Below are positions 18,156 through 27,107 of a DNA stretch of 56,483 nt, in pieces (position 1 is the stretch's first letter; the number at the start of each line of letters is the position of its first letter). The notes under the pieces were generated by a model. That model saw only the letters and a program-made list of their open reading frames with translations, was not told the origin of the DNA and made no database searches. The translations under genes and the position numbers were made by a program. The stretch comes from Allobosea sp. 47.2.35 (GTDB lineage Bacteria; Pseudomonadota; Alphaproteobacteria; Rhizobiales; Beijerinckiaceae). Location of the stretch: positions 1 through 56,483 of the forward strand of contig NZ_JANLGI010000022.1 in assembly GCF_024655635.1 (NCBI RefSeq), given 5' to 3'.

Positions 18156-19436
18156 ATGACCACGCATCGCGACGCCAAGGGCCGTCCGCTCGTCGCCGTC
18201 ACCGGGCTGGGCGTCGTCACCTCGCTCGGCCAGGGCAAGGACACCAACTGGCAGGCCCTGACATCAGGCAAGTCCGGCATCCACCGCATCGAGCGCTTTC
18301 CGACCGAAGGGCTGAAGACCAGCATTGGCGGCACCGTCGATTTCCTGTTCGACGGCCCGTTCACCGCCCCCCAGCTCTCCGAGAAGCTTGCGACGCTCGC
18401 GGCCGAGGAAGCTGTCGGCCAGAGCGGCATCGGCTCGGCCGGCGATTTCCCGGGTGAGCTCTTCATGGCCGTCCCGCCGGTCGAGATGGAATGGCCGCAG
18501 AAGCAGGAGATGGCCCAGGCCACTTCTGGCGAAGCGGATTACGACGGCCTGCTGCGCACCGCCGCCACCGGCCAATTCCGCGCGATGCACGAGCTCTTCG
18601 TCTTCGGCGGCGTTGCCGACCATATCGCCGACCGGTTCGGCACCAAGGGCTCGCCGATCTCGCTTTCGACCGCCTGCTCCTCCGGTGCGACCGCGATCCA
18701 GATGGGCGTCGAGGCGATCCGAAGGGGCGATACGCAGGCAGCCCTCTGCATCGGCACCGACGGCTCGATCCATGCCGAGGCGTTGATCCGCTTCTCGCTG
18801 CTTTCGGCTCTCTCGACCCAGAACGATCCGCCGGAAGGCGCCGCCAAGCCGTTCTCGAAGAACCGCGACGGCTTCGTCATGGGCGAAGGCGCCGGCGCGC
18901 TCGTGCTGGAGGATTACGACCACGCGCTGGCGCGCGGCGCGACGATCCTCGGCATCGTCGCCGGTTGCGGCGAGCGCGGCGACGGCTTCCACCGCACCCG
19001 CTCGAGCCCGGACGGCAAGCCCGCCATCCTCGCCATGCAGGATGCCCTGGCCGATGCCGGCCTGACCCCTGACGATGTCGACTATATCAACGCCCACGGC
19101 ACCTCGACGCCCGAGAACGACAAGATGGAGGCGATGAGCTGCGCCGCCGTGTTCGGCGAGCGCATGGCGAGCCTGCCGATCTCCTCGAACAAATCGATGA
19201 TCGGACACACCCTGACGGCAGCCGGCGCGGTCGAGGCGGTGATCTCCTTCATGACCATCGCCAACGGCCTGATCCCGCCGACCATCAACTACGTGAATCC
19301 TGACCCGGCCATCGCCCTCGACGTCGTGCCGAACACGGCGCGCAAGGCCAAGGTCCGCACGGTGATCTCCAATTCGTTCGGTTTCGGCGGCCAGAACACC
19401 TGCCTCGTGCTGACGGCGCCTCCGGAGGCTGCATGA
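18156..19436 (+). CDS. fabF1XL: 3-oxoacyl-ACP synthase II-like (FabF1XL type)
   Basis: Condensing enzyme of 426 residues with the complete Cys-His-His triad: STACSSG (Cys174), NAHGTSTPEND (His314) and MIGHTLTAAGAVE (His351). It should elongate the AcpXL-bound chain. An insertion-like region around residues 95-130 is compatible with the specialised VLCFA ketosynthases. The ATG at 18156 has a GAGGG site about 8 bases upstream; a GTG at 18141 is possible and would overlap the previous stop. It is likely the catalytic half of a pair with the Cys-less gene upstream. Confidence 0.92.
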   Translation: MTTHRDAKGRPLVAVTGLGVVTSLGQGKDTNWQALTSGKSGIHRIERFPTEGLKTSIGGTVDFLFDGPFTAPQLSEKLATLAAEEAVGQSGIGSAGDFPGELFMAVPPVEMEWPQKQEMAQATSGEADYDGLLRTAATGQFRAMHELFVFGGVADHIADRFGTKGSPISLSTACSSGATAIQMGVEAIRRGDTQAALCIGTDGSIHAEALIRFSLLSALSTQNDPPEGAAKPFSKNRDGFVMGEGAGALVLEDYDHALARGATILGIVAGCGERGDGFHRTRSSPDGKPAILAMQDALADAGLTPDDVDYINAHGTSTPENDKMEAMSCAAVFGERMASLPISSNKSMIGHTLTAAGAVEAVISFMTIANGLIPPTINYVNPDPAIALDVVPNTARKAKVRTVISNSFGFGGQNTCLVLTAPPEAA

Positions 19437-20179
19437 CAAAAGTTCTCGTCACCGGCGGCGCCAAGGGCGTCGGCGCCGCGATCGTGCGCGCGCTCGCCGC
19501 CGCCGGCCATGATGTCGACTTCACCTTCCGCTCCTCCGCCGACCAGGCGAAGGCTCTGGCGCAGGAGATCGCCGCGAGCCATCCCGGCCGCAGCATCGTC
19601 GCGCTGCCGCTCGATCTCTCCGACAAGGAGGCACTCGACGCGTTCTGCGAAGCGCGCGAGAGCGAAACCTATTTCGGCCTCGTCCACAATGCCGGCCAGC
19701 CCTATGATTCGCTCGCTGCGATGATGGCGCAGGACAAGGCCGAAGCGGCGATGCAGGTCAATTTCTGGGCCTTCACCCGCCTCGCCAAGAGCCTGATGCG
19801 CACCATGATCCGCGCCCGGGCCGGCCGCATCGTCGCGATCGGCTCGGTCGCGGCATTGCGCGGCAATCCCGGCAACGCCGCCTATGCCGCGTCCAAGGGC
19901 GCGCTGATCTCCTATGCCAAGACGCTCGCAGTCGAGACCGGCAAGCGCGGCGTGACCGTCAACGTGATCGCACCGGGCTTCGTCGATACCGACATGATGG
20001 CGCCCTACGCTGCCTATCGCGACAAGATGCAGGCACAGATTCCCGCTGGCCGCTTCGCCAAGCCGGAAGAGGTCGCCGGCCTCGCCGCCTTCCTGATGAG
20101 CGAGCCCGCCGCCTATATCAGCGGCACCGTGCTGCCGATCGACGGCGGCCTGACCGCCCAGCTCGGCGTCCACCGCTGA
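19433..20179 (+). CDS. FabG-like short-chain dehydrogenase/reductase in the VLCFA cluster
   Basis: SDR of 248 residues with the cofactor loop TGGAKGVGAAIV, the NAG motif (HNAGQP), the catalytic Ser in IGSVAALRG and YAASK as the Tyr-Lys pair. The C-terminal PAAYISGTVLPIDGG is typical of FabG-class ketoreductases. Given its position it probably reduces the 3-oxoacyl intermediate on AcpXL, completing a dedicated elongation cycle with the neighbouring synthase and dehydratase. It overlaps the ketosynthase stop by four bases. Function in VLCFA synthesis is inferred from context. Confidence 0.88.
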   Translation: MTKVLVTGGAKGVGAAIVRALAAAGHDVDFTFRSSADQAKALAQEIAASHPGRSIVALPLDLSDKEALDAFCEARESETYFGLVHNAGQPYDSLAAMMAQDKAEAAMQVNFWAFTRLAKSLMRTMIRARAGRIVAIGSVAALRGNPGNAAYAASKGALISYAKTLAVETGKRGVTVNVIAPGFVDTDMMAPYAAYRDKMQAQIPAGRFAKPEEVAGLAAFLMSEPAAYISGTVLPIDGGLTAQLGVHR

Positions 20180-20207
20180 GCAATTTGTTCTGAAAGGTCG
20201 AAAACCG

Positions 20208-21230
20208 ATGCGTTCCCTCCAGCTCCACGGCGATCGCGACCTGCGCCTGGAAGAGATCGAGCCGCCGCCGCCGCCCGCTCCCGGCGAGGTGCAGATCCGT
20301 ATCAAGGCGGTCGGACTGAATTATCTCGACCTCTGGGGCTTCCGCGGCATGGCCTTCGCCAAGCGCAAGATGCCGCAGGCGGCCGGCGTCGAGGCCGCTG
20401 GCGAGATCGTCTGCGTCGGCGAGGGCGTCACCGGCTTCGCGCCCGGCGACACCGTCACGGCCTATGGCGCCGACACCTGCGGCCAGTGCAAGGCCTGCCG
20501 CGAGGGCCGCGACAATCTCTGCGAGAACGTCGCCGGCATCATGGGCTTCCATATCGACGGCTTCGCCCGCGAATTGCTCAACCGCCCGGCCCGCCTGACC
20601 ATCAAGGCGCCGAAGGGCGTCTCCTTCGAGGACGCCGCCTGCGCACCGATCGGCTTCGGCACGGTCCAGCACATGCTCTTCGACAACGCACGGCTGGAGC
20701 CCGGCGAATCCGTGCTCGTTCATGCCGGTGGATCGGGCATCGGCACGGCCGCGATCCTGATGGCCAAGGCGATCGGCTGCACGGTCTACACCACCGTCGG
20801 CGACGACGAGAAGGGCGCCAAGGCCAAGGCGCTCGGCGCCGACCACGTCATCAATTACCGCGAGGACCGCTTCGAGGGCGTTGTCCGCAAGCTGACCGGC
20901 CGCAAGGGCGTCGATGTCGTGTTCGAGCATGTCGGTGCCGACACCTGGAACGGCTCGCTGCTCTGCCTGAAGCGCGGCGGCCGGCTCGTCACCTGCGGCG
21001 CCACCTCCGGCCCGTCCGCGACGATCAACCTGATGCAGCTCTTCCAGCAGCAATACCGCATCACCGGCTCCTTCGGCTGCCGGATCGAGAACATCGCGCA
21101 GTCGCTGGAGAAGATGGCCGGCGGCATGAAGCCGGTGATCGATTCGGTCTTCCCGCTCGCCGAGTTCGAGAAGGGCCTCGCCCGCATCGAGGGCCGCAAG
21201 GTCTTCGGCAAGGTCGTCATCGCCTTCTGA
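20208..21230 (+). CDS. adh2XL: Zinc-binding MDR-family dehydrogenase of the VLCFA cluster
   Basis: Medium-chain dehydrogenase/reductase of 340 residues. A structural-zinc cysteine group is visible (CGQCKACREGRDNLC, about residues 92-106), and the Rossmann loop is HAGGSGIGTAAI. The usual catalytic-zinc ligands near the N-terminus are not obvious, so it may act as an enoyl reductase-like enzyme rather than an alcohol dehydrogenase. Rhizobial clusters of the same order carry an 'alcohol dehydrogenase' here (adh2XL), which is thought to serve VLCFA synthesis. It starts 28 bases after the SDR. Confidence 0.85.
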   Translation: MRSLQLHGDRDLRLEEIEPPPPPAPGEVQIRIKAVGLNYLDLWGFRGMAFAKRKMPQAAGVEAAGEIVCVGEGVTGFAPGDTVTAYGADTCGQCKACREGRDNLCENVAGIMGFHIDGFARELLNRPARLTIKAPKGVSFEDAACAPIGFGTVQHMLFDNARLEPGESVLVHAGGSGIGTAAILMAKAIGCTVYTTVGDDEKGAKAKALGADHVINYREDRFEGVVRKLTGRKGVDVVFEHVGADTWNGSLLCLKRGGRLVTCGATSGPSATINLMQLFQQQYRITGSFGCRIENIAQSLEKMAGGMKPVIDSVFPLAEFEKGLARIEGRKVFGKVVIAF

Positions 21231-21338
21231 CAGGGACCTGTTTCCCGCCAAGGACTTGACGCAGGCGCGTTCCTGCCCCAGATCGCCCGTTTAGGCCCGG
21301 TCTTGCTCTCGGCACGGGCGTTTCAGGCAGGACCGACC

Positions 21339-22319
21339 TTGAGACGATTGAAGGCTATCGCCGCGCGCATCGGCGCGGCGGCGATGATCGGTGTGATCCG
21401 CGCCCTGTTCGCGTTCCTGCGCATGCTCGGCCCTGAGCGCGCCAGCGATCTCGGCGGCTGGCTCCTGCGGACAGCGAGCCCGCTGATCCCGGTCAACCGC
21501 GTCGCGCTCGCCAATATCCGGGCCGCCTTTCCCGAGAAGGACGAGGCCGAGGTCAAGCGCATCGCGCGCGGCGCCTGGGAGAATCTCGGCCGCGTCGCCG
21601 GCGAATACGCCAACCTCAAGGCGCTGTTCGACTACGATTACCACAACCCCGACAAGCCCTCGCGCGTCGAGGTCAAGGGCATCGAGCATTTCATCGCGCT
21701 CAAGGACGACGAAAAGCCCGGCCTGATCTTCTCGACCCATCTCGCCAATTGGGAACTGCCGGCGATCTGCGCGCAGGCCTACGATCTCGAGACCACCGCG
21801 GTCTTCCGGGCCCCCAACGATCCCGCGATCGCCGCCGTCGTGCACGAGATCCGCTCCGGCGCGATGGGCGGGCTTGCCGCCGCCAAGCAGGGCGCGGCCT
21901 TCGCCATGCAGGGCGTGCTGGAGAATGGCGGCCATCTGGGCATGCTGATCGACCAGCATTTTACCCGCGGCGTCGTGGTGCCCTTCTTCGGCCGCCCGGC
22001 CCTGACCAACCCGATCATGGGCAAGTTCGCCAAGCGCTTCGAATGCCCGGTCCATGGCGTCCGCGTCATCCGCCTGCCGAACCACCGCTTCCGGCTGGAA
22101 CTGACGCCGCCGCTCGACCTGCCGCGCGACGCCAATGGCGAGATCGACGTGCAGGGCGCGATGGCGATGATGACGGCCGTCGTCGAAGGCTGGGTGCGCG
22201 AATATCCCGAGCAATGGCTCTGGATGCATCGCCGCTGGCGGCCCAACATGATCTCGGCCGCCGCGCGCGAAGCCTTCGATCACGCCAGCGCGACCGTGCC
22301 GGTTTTCAAGGCAACGTGA
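21339..22319 (+). CDS. lpxXL: Lipid A very-long-chain acyltransferase LpxXL
   Basis: Inner-membrane acyltransferase of the LpxL/HtrB superfamily, 326 residues. The catalytic HX4E motif is HLANWE (His134, Glu139), followed by the family segment VFRAPNDP and LIDQHFTRG. It should transfer the long (omega-1)-hydroxylated chain from AcpXL to the secondary position of lipid A. Two TTG starts exist; 21339 follows an AGGCAGGA-like site and gives the basic-hydrophobic anchor LRRLKAIAARIGAAAMIG. It closes the acpXL cluster, matching its expected order. Confidence 0.92.
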   Translation: MRRLKAIAARIGAAAMIGVIRALFAFLRMLGPERASDLGGWLLRTASPLIPVNRVALANIRAAFPEKDEAEVKRIARGAWENLGRVAGEYANLKALFDYDYHNPDKPSRVEVKGIEHFIALKDDEKPGLIFSTHLANWELPAICAQAYDLETTAVFRAPNDPAIAAVVHEIRSGAMGGLAAAKQGAAFAMQGVLENGGHLGMLIDQHFTRGVVVPFFGRPALTNPIMGKFAKRFECPVHGVRVIRLPNHRFRLELTPPLDLPRDANGEIDVQGAMAMMTAVVEGWVREYPEQWLWMHRRWRPNMISAAAREAFDHASATVPVFKAT

Positions 22320-22387
22320 TTTCCCTCGCGCGCAGATTGCGGGCTTTGGTAACCTCCGGAAAAGAAGTCGTCCGCAGAGTCCAGATC

Positions 22388-23155
22388 ATGTTTCCTCGCC
22401 CGCGCCATCTCGCAGCGACCGTTGCCGCCTTTGCCTTGGGCATGGCGACCGCGCACGCGCAGGCGCCGGCGAAACCGCCCAAGGCGGTGATCGAGCTCTT
22501 CACCAGCCAGGGTTGTTCCTCCTGCCCGCCGGCCGATGCGCTGGTCGTCGAGCTGGCCAAGGACCCCGAGCTGATCGCGCTGACCCTGCCGGTAACCTAT
22601 TGGGACTATCTCGGCTGGAAGGATACGCTCGGCAAGGATTCCTTCGCCAAGCGGCAGAAGCTCTATGCCAAGGCCCGCGGCGACGGGCAGGTCTACACCC
22701 CACAGGTCGTGATCAACGGCGCTGCCCATGCCATCGGCTCCGAACGCCCCGAGATCGAGAAAGCGGTGAACCAGTTCGCGACGACCGGATTCGCCGCCCG
22801 CATCGCCTTGAAGGAAGAGAACGGCGCCCTCCAAATTCGGGTCGCTTCGAGCGCAAGCGAGAGCGAGACGACGGCCGGCATCTGGATCCTGCCGACGACG
22901 CATCAGGCAGCGGTACCGATCACGCGCGGCGAGAATCAGGGCCGGACGCTGTCCTACGCCAATGTCGTGCGCGGCATGGTGCGTGTGGGCGACTGGACCG
23001 GCAAGGAGATCACCGTCACCGCGCCGCTCTCCGCCACCCAGGCGCCGGAGGCCGACGGGTATGTCGTGATCGTCCAGGCCGAACGCCCCAACAAATACGG
23101 CCACATGATGCCCGGCGCGATCATCGGCGCCGCCAAGGGACTGGCGAAACGCTGA
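22388..23155 (+). CDS. DUF1223 secreted thioredoxin-like protein
   Basis: Periplasmic protein of 255 residues with a cleavable signal peptide ending near AHA-QAP (about residue 24). The mature part opens with VIELFTSQGCSSCPPAD, containing CXXC (Cys43, Cys46), then YWDYLGWKDTLG and YTPQVVINGA, the diagnostic blocks of DUF1223. A redox role is likely from the fold, but the substrate is unknown. It is separate from the lipid A cluster in function though only about 70 bases downstream. Confidence 0.88.
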   Translation: MFPRPRHLAATVAAFALGMATAHAQAPAKPPKAVIELFTSQGCSSCPPADALVVELAKDPELIALTLPVTYWDYLGWKDTLGKDSFAKRQKLYAKARGDGQVYTPQVVINGAAHAIGSERPEIEKAVNQFATTGFAARIALKEENGALQIRVASSASESETTAGIWILPTTHQAAVPITRGENQGRTLSYANVVRGMVRVGDWTGKEITVTAPLSATQAPEADGYVVIVQAERPNKYGHMMPGAIIGAAKGLAKR

Positions 23156-23173
23156 ACCAGCCGGCATCGTAAT

Positions 23174-23779
23174 TTAAAGCAGAATCACCTTGTTCGAGAG
23201 CTCGTCGACATCGCCGGGCACCGGCGGTGCGTGCTGGGCCAACACCGTCCCGACCGAGCTCACGGCGGCGATCAATCCCTCCGTCAGCCGATCTTCGCGC
23301 GCGGCAGCGAGCAGCGGCTCGATGATGCCGCGCCAGGTATCCTTCTCGACCAGCCCGTCGATGCCGGTATCGGCCAGTATCTCGGCATAGCGCTCCTGCA
23401 GGGCGATATAGAGCAGCACGCCGGTGCGCCCCTTGGTCCGGGTCAGCCCCCGCGCCGTGAATTCCCGCAGCGCCACATCATGTGCGCGCCCGCGCTTGAT
23501 GAAACCGGGCACGAAGCGCCCACCCCGGCCATACCAGAGCAGGCTCGCCAGCAGGGCGGCGGCGCAGATCAGCTGGATCAGGAAGATGCGCGGCGCGCTC
23601 ATGACGGTGAGCCATAGCAGCGGCCATGGCACGAACAGCGCGAGCGTCAGCGCCATCATCGCCGGCACGTTGCGATAGCTCGATGCCGCTCGGTCGATCA
23701 CCACGACGATCTCGCCCGCTGTCAGGCTCTCGGCGCGGCGCACGGCCTCCGCGATCGCATCCCTGTCGGCTGAATCCAT
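23174..23779 (-). CDS. TPM-domain membrane protein (small paralogue)
   Basis: A 201-residue protein with an N-terminal segment AESLTAGEIVVVIDR typical of TPM (YgcG-type) domains, then two hydrophobic segments (about residues 40-85), then a soluble C-terminal half with GVLLYIALQERYAEILADTGID. Its ATG overlaps the stop of the upstream TPM protein by one base. Both may act with LemA; the family is linked to envelope stress or protein quality control in other bacteria, but the biochemical role is unsettled. Confidence 0.82.
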   Translation of the reverse strand: MDSADRDAIAEAVRRAESLTAGEIVVVIDRAASSYRNVPAMMALTLALFVPWPLLWLTVMSAPRIFLIQLICAAALLASLLWYGRGGRFVPGFIKRGRAHDVALREFTARGLTRTKGRTGVLLYIALQERYAEILADTGIDGLVEKDTWRGIIEPLLAAAREDRLTEGLIAAVSSVGTVLAQHAPPVPGDVDELSNKVILL

Positions 23780-24633
23780 CACCAGTCTCCCGAAGCCCCG
23801 CCGCCGCCGGACGAGCCGCCGCCACCTGAAAATCCGCCGCCGCCCGAGCTCCAACCGCCTCCGCCGCTGCTCCAACCGGAGCTGGAACCCGAACCAGTGC
23901 TCCAGCCGGTGCTCTGCGGCAGCGTCACCCATTGCCCGTTGCGCAGGCGATGCCGGCGCGCCCCGCCCTGCTGGCTCAGGCCGCGCAGGAAGGCGACGAT
24001 GAACAGGAAGATGAAGATCATCGCAATGATGACGGCGATGTCCTCGCCAAGCGTGCTCTCGTCGGAACGCACCTCGGCGCGTCGTTGCCATTCCTCGGCA
24101 TCGCCTGCGAGGATGGTCAGGATGGCGTCGACCCCGGCATCGATCCCCCCGGCGAAATCGCCGGTCTTGAATTTCGGTGCGATCGCCGTGGTGATGATGA
24201 CCTTGGATAGCGCATCGGTCAGCGCGCCTTCGAGCCCATAGCCGACCTCGATGCGGACCTTGCGCTCCTTCGGCGCGACGATCAGGAGGGCGCCGTTGTT
24301 CTTCGCCTTTTCGCCCAGTTTCCAGTGCCGGAAGAGCCCGTTGGCGAAATCCTCGATCGTGACGTCCTGCAGCGAGGGCACGGTCGCGACCACGACCTGA
24401 TCGGAGGTCTTGTCCTCATGCGCCTTGAGCTTGCCCTCGAGCTTTTGCCGGATATCGGGCGCGAGCAGGTTGGCGCCATCGACGACCCGACCGGTCAGGG
24501 CTGGGTAGGAAGGTTGTGCAGCGAGAGCCGGGAGCGCACAGAGCAAGAGAAGGAAGAACGCGGAAACACACCGCAGAACCCCTCTCCCACCCGGGAGAGG
24601 GGTTGCCCGCGCCTCTTCCGGCAAGGTCGTCAC
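23779..24633 (-). CDS. YgcG-type TPM-domain protein with Gly-rich tail
   Basis: A 284-residue secreted and membrane-attached protein. Layout: signal peptide (about residues 19-38), TPM domain with LTGRVVDGANLL and DQVVVATVPSLQ, a membrane segment near residue 205, and a Gly/Ser-rich tail (GGGGWSSGGGGFSGGGG). This layout and its place behind lemA are classic. The GTG start follows the lemA stop by four bases. The first about 19 codons include a perfect 12-bp palindrome (24577-24604), so the N-terminus may have been extended by a repeat insertion. Confidence 0.86.
   Translation of the reverse strand: MTTLPEEARATPLPGGRGVLRCVSAFFLLLLCALPALAAQPSYPALTGRVVDGANLLAPDIRQKLEGKLKAHEDKTSDQVVVATVPSLQDVTIEDFANGLFRHWKLGEKAKNNGALLIVAPKERKVRIEVGYGLEGALTDALSKVIITTAIAPKFKTGDFAGGIDAGVDAILTILAGDAEEWQRRAEVRSDESTLGEDIAVIIAMIFIFLFIVAFLRGLSQQGGARRHRLRNGQWVTLPQSTGWSTGSGSSSGWSSGGGGWSSGGGGFSGGGGSSGGGGASGDW
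24577..24604. repeat. Perfect 12-bp palindromic element inside the TPM gene start
   Basis: AACCCCTCTCCC (24577-24588) and GGGAGAGGGGTT (24593-24604) pair completely around a 4-base loop. Such CTCTCCC/GGGAGAG elements usually lie between genes; here one encodes residues just before the signal peptide core (PLPGGRGVL). Confidence 0.7.
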
Positions 24634-24637
24634 AACC

Positions 24638-25240
24638 TCAGAACTTCACCGCCGGCGGCCGCTCGGCACCTGCCGTCGCCGTGAACGTCTCCATCGGCTT
24701 GGCGCCCCAGAACAGCTTCGCCCAGATCACGCCCGGGAAGGTGCGGATCTCGGTGTTGAAGGCCTGCACCGCCTGGATGTAATCGCGCCGGGCCACCGCA
24801 ACGCGGTTCTCGGTGCCTTCGAGCTGCGATTGCAGGGCGAGGAAGTTCTGGTTGGATTTCAGCTCCGGATAGCGCTCGACCGTGACGAGCAGCCGCCCGA
24901 GCGCGCCGGTCAGCTGGTTCTGCGCGTCCTGGAATTCCTTGAATTTCGCGGGATCGTTGATGGTCGAGGCATCGACCTTGACCTGGCTCGCCTTGGCGCG
25001 CGCCTCCACGACCGCGGTCAGGACCTCGCGCTCCTGCGCGGCATAGCCCTTCACGGTCTCCACCAGATTCGGGATGAGATCGGCGCGGCGCTGGTACTGG
25101 TTCTGCACCTCGGACCAGGCGGCCTTCGCCTTTTCCTCCAGCGTCGGCACGTTGTTGTAGCCGCAGCCGGCCAGCGCCACGCCAAGCATGCCGAGAACGA
25201 GCCAGGTGAGCGGCCGGCGAAGTTGAGTCACAATCGACAT
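24638..25240 (-). CDS. lemA: LemA family lipoprotein
   Basis: A 200-residue protein with a lipobox LAGC (Cys26) after a hydrophobic stretch, so it is likely membrane-anchored. The core NQYQRRADLIPNLVETVKGYA plus ELKSNQNFLALQSQLEGTENR is the unmistakable LemA signature, predicted as a long helical bundle. The start has an AGGGG site about 8 bases upstream. It heads an operon with two TPM genes (4-base gap, then 1-base overlap), an association seen in many bacteria. Confidence 0.93.
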   Translation of the reverse strand: MSIVTQLRRPLTWLVLGMLGVALAGCGYNNVPTLEEKAKAAWSEVQNQYQRRADLIPNLVETVKGYAAQEREVLTAVVEARAKASQVKVDASTINDPAKFKEFQDAQNQLTGALGRLLVTVERYPELKSNQNFLALQSQLEGTENRVAVARRDYIQAVQAFNTEIRTFPGVIWAKLFWGAKPMETFTATAGAERPPAVKF

Positions 25241-25364
25241 GCCGAAAACCCCTTTTGGCAACGTCAGAACAAGCGATTCGGACCTTACCCGCCAGCGCCC
25301 GCCCATCCAAGCTGTCACGCCGCGACGAATGGCCTATCCTGCGATACTCACCGGAGCTTCGCCC

Positions 25365-27101
25365 ATGCGCCTGTCTCTCTTTCTCACCCTGTCATCCGCC
25401 CTGCTCGCCACCCAGATGGCCATCGCCCAGCCGCAAGCCCCTGCCCCGGAGGCCGCGACCGGGCGGGCAACCAAGACGCTGGGAACAGCCCAGCGCTTCA
25501 TGGCCGCCGCCGCCAATCCCCTGGCCGCGACGGCCGGGCGCGACATCCTGCGTGCCGGCGGCAGCGCCACCGACGCCGCCATCGCCATCCAGCTCGTCCT
25601 CAATCTGGTCGAGCCGCAGAGCTCCGGCATCGGCGGCGGCGCCTTCTTCGTCCATTGGGACGAGACCGGCCGCAAGGTGACGACGCTGGACGGCCGCGAG
25701 ACCGCGCCGGCCGCCGCCAGGCCCGACCGCTTCATGAGGGACGGCAAGCCGATGCCGTTCCGCGAGGCCGTGGTCGGCGGCCGCTCGGTCGGCGTGCCCG
25801 GAACGCTGAAGCTGCTGGAAGAGGCGCATCGCCGCTGGGGCAAGCTGCCCTGGGCCGATGTCGTCTCCCCGGCCCTGAAGCTGGCGGAAGAAGGTTTCGC
25901 GATCTCGCCGCGCCTCAACGGCCTGCTCGCAGGCGAGAAGGACTTGGCCAAGAACGCGCTGGCCGCCGCCTATTTCTATGAGCCGGACGGCAAGGCCAAG
26001 GCGGTCGGCACCGTCCTGAAGAACCCGGCCTTCGCCGCAACGCTGCGCGCCGTCGCAGCCCAAGGCTCGGAAGCCTTCTACAAGGGCGCGATCGCCGAGG
26101 ACATCGTCGCGACGGTCACCGGCCACCCGACCAATCCGGGCGACATCACGCTCGCCGATCTCGCCGCCTACAAGGTCGAGGAGCGCGAGGCCGTCTGCGG
26201 CGCCTATCGCATCTGGCGGCTCTGTGGCATGGGCCCGCCGAGCTCGGGCGCGGTGGCGCTCCAGCAGATGCTCGGCATCCTCGAAGGCCAGGACCTGCGC
26301 CGCATGGGGCCGGGCACTGACGCCGCCCACTGGTTCACCGAAGCCGGCCGGCTCGCCTTCGCCGACCGTGCGCTCTATCTCGCCGATCCCGCCTTCATCA
26401 GTGTCCCCGTGCGCGGCCTGATCGACCAGGACTATATCCGCTCGCGCGCCGGACTGGTCAGCCCCGAGCGCTCGATGGGTCGCGCCAAGCCTGGCGATCC
26501 GCCGCATCGACGCGCGCAGCTCCTCGCGCCCTCCGACGGCATCGAGAACGGCACCAGCCATATCTCCGTCGTCGATGCGGACGGCAACGCCGTCGCGATG
26601 ACCACGACGATCGAGGACGGCTTCGGCTCGCGCCTGATGACCAAAGGCGGCTTCCTGCTCAACAACGAGCTGACCGATTTCAACTTCGCGCCGGAGGAGG
26701 ACGGCAAGCCCGTCGCCAACCGCGTCGAGCCCGGCAAGCGCCCGCGCTCCTCGATGGCGCCGACGCTGGTCTTCGACGCTTTCGGCCGGCTCCATGCCGT
26801 GGTCGGCTCGCCCGGCGGCAGCCAGATCATCGGCTATGTCGCCAAGACGCTGGTTGCCCTGCTCGACTGGAAGATGGACCCGCAACAGGCCGTGGATTTC
26901 GGCAATTTCGGCAGCCGCAACGGTCCGACCGAGCTTGAGAAAGGCACCGAGGCCGAAGCCTGGAAGGCCGCGCTGGAGGCCAAGGGCCACGAGGTCCGCC
27001 TGCTGGAGATGACCTCGGGCACGCAGGCCATCGTCAAGACGCCGGAAGGCTTTCTGGGCGGCGCCGATGGCCGCCGCGAGGGCGTCGCGATCGGGGACTA
27101 A
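25365..27101 (+). CDS. ggt: Gamma-glutamyltransferase
   Basis: Periplasmic Ntn-hydrolase precursor of 578 residues that cleaves gamma-glutamyl bonds of glutathione and related peptides. It has a signal peptide to about residue 22, the large-subunit motif SSGIGGGAFFVHWD, and the autoprocessing site NGTSHISVVD with Thr397 as the new N-terminal nucleophile of the small subunit. A later GSPGGSQI is the oxyanion-side glycine motif. The start at MRLSLFLTLSS was chosen because it begins a good signal peptide; the frame is open further upstream. It is divergent from lemA. Confidence 0.94.
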   Translation: MRLSLFLTLSSALLATQMAIAQPQAPAPEAATGRATKTLGTAQRFMAAAANPLAATAGRDILRAGGSATDAAIAIQLVLNLVEPQSSGIGGGAFFVHWDETGRKVTTLDGRETAPAAARPDRFMRDGKPMPFREAVVGGRSVGVPGTLKLLEEAHRRWGKLPWADVVSPALKLAEEGFAISPRLNGLLAGEKDLAKNALAAAYFYEPDGKAKAVGTVLKNPAFAATLRAVAAQGSEAFYKGAIAEDIVATVTGHPTNPGDITLADLAAYKVEEREAVCGAYRIWRLCGMGPPSSGAVALQQMLGILEGQDLRRMGPGTDAAHWFTEAGRLAFADRALYLADPAFISVPVRGLIDQDYIRSRAGLVSPERSMGRAKPGDPPHRRAQLLAPSDGIENGTSHISVVDADGNAVAMTTTIEDGFGSRLMTKGGFLLNNELTDFNFAPEEDGKPVANRVEPGKRPRSSMAPTLVFDAFGRLHAVVGSPGGSQIIGYVAKTLVALLDWKMDPQQAVDFGNFGSRNGPTELEKGTEAEAWKAALEAKGHEVRLLEMTSGTQAIVKTPEGFLGGADGRREGVAIGD

Positions 27102-27107
27102 GCGGTA

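Noticed and set aside
24638..24660. Possible frameshift at the lemA/TPM junction
   Set aside because: lemA ends with a normal C-terminus, and the TPM gene has its own GTG start with a GAGG-like site four bases later.
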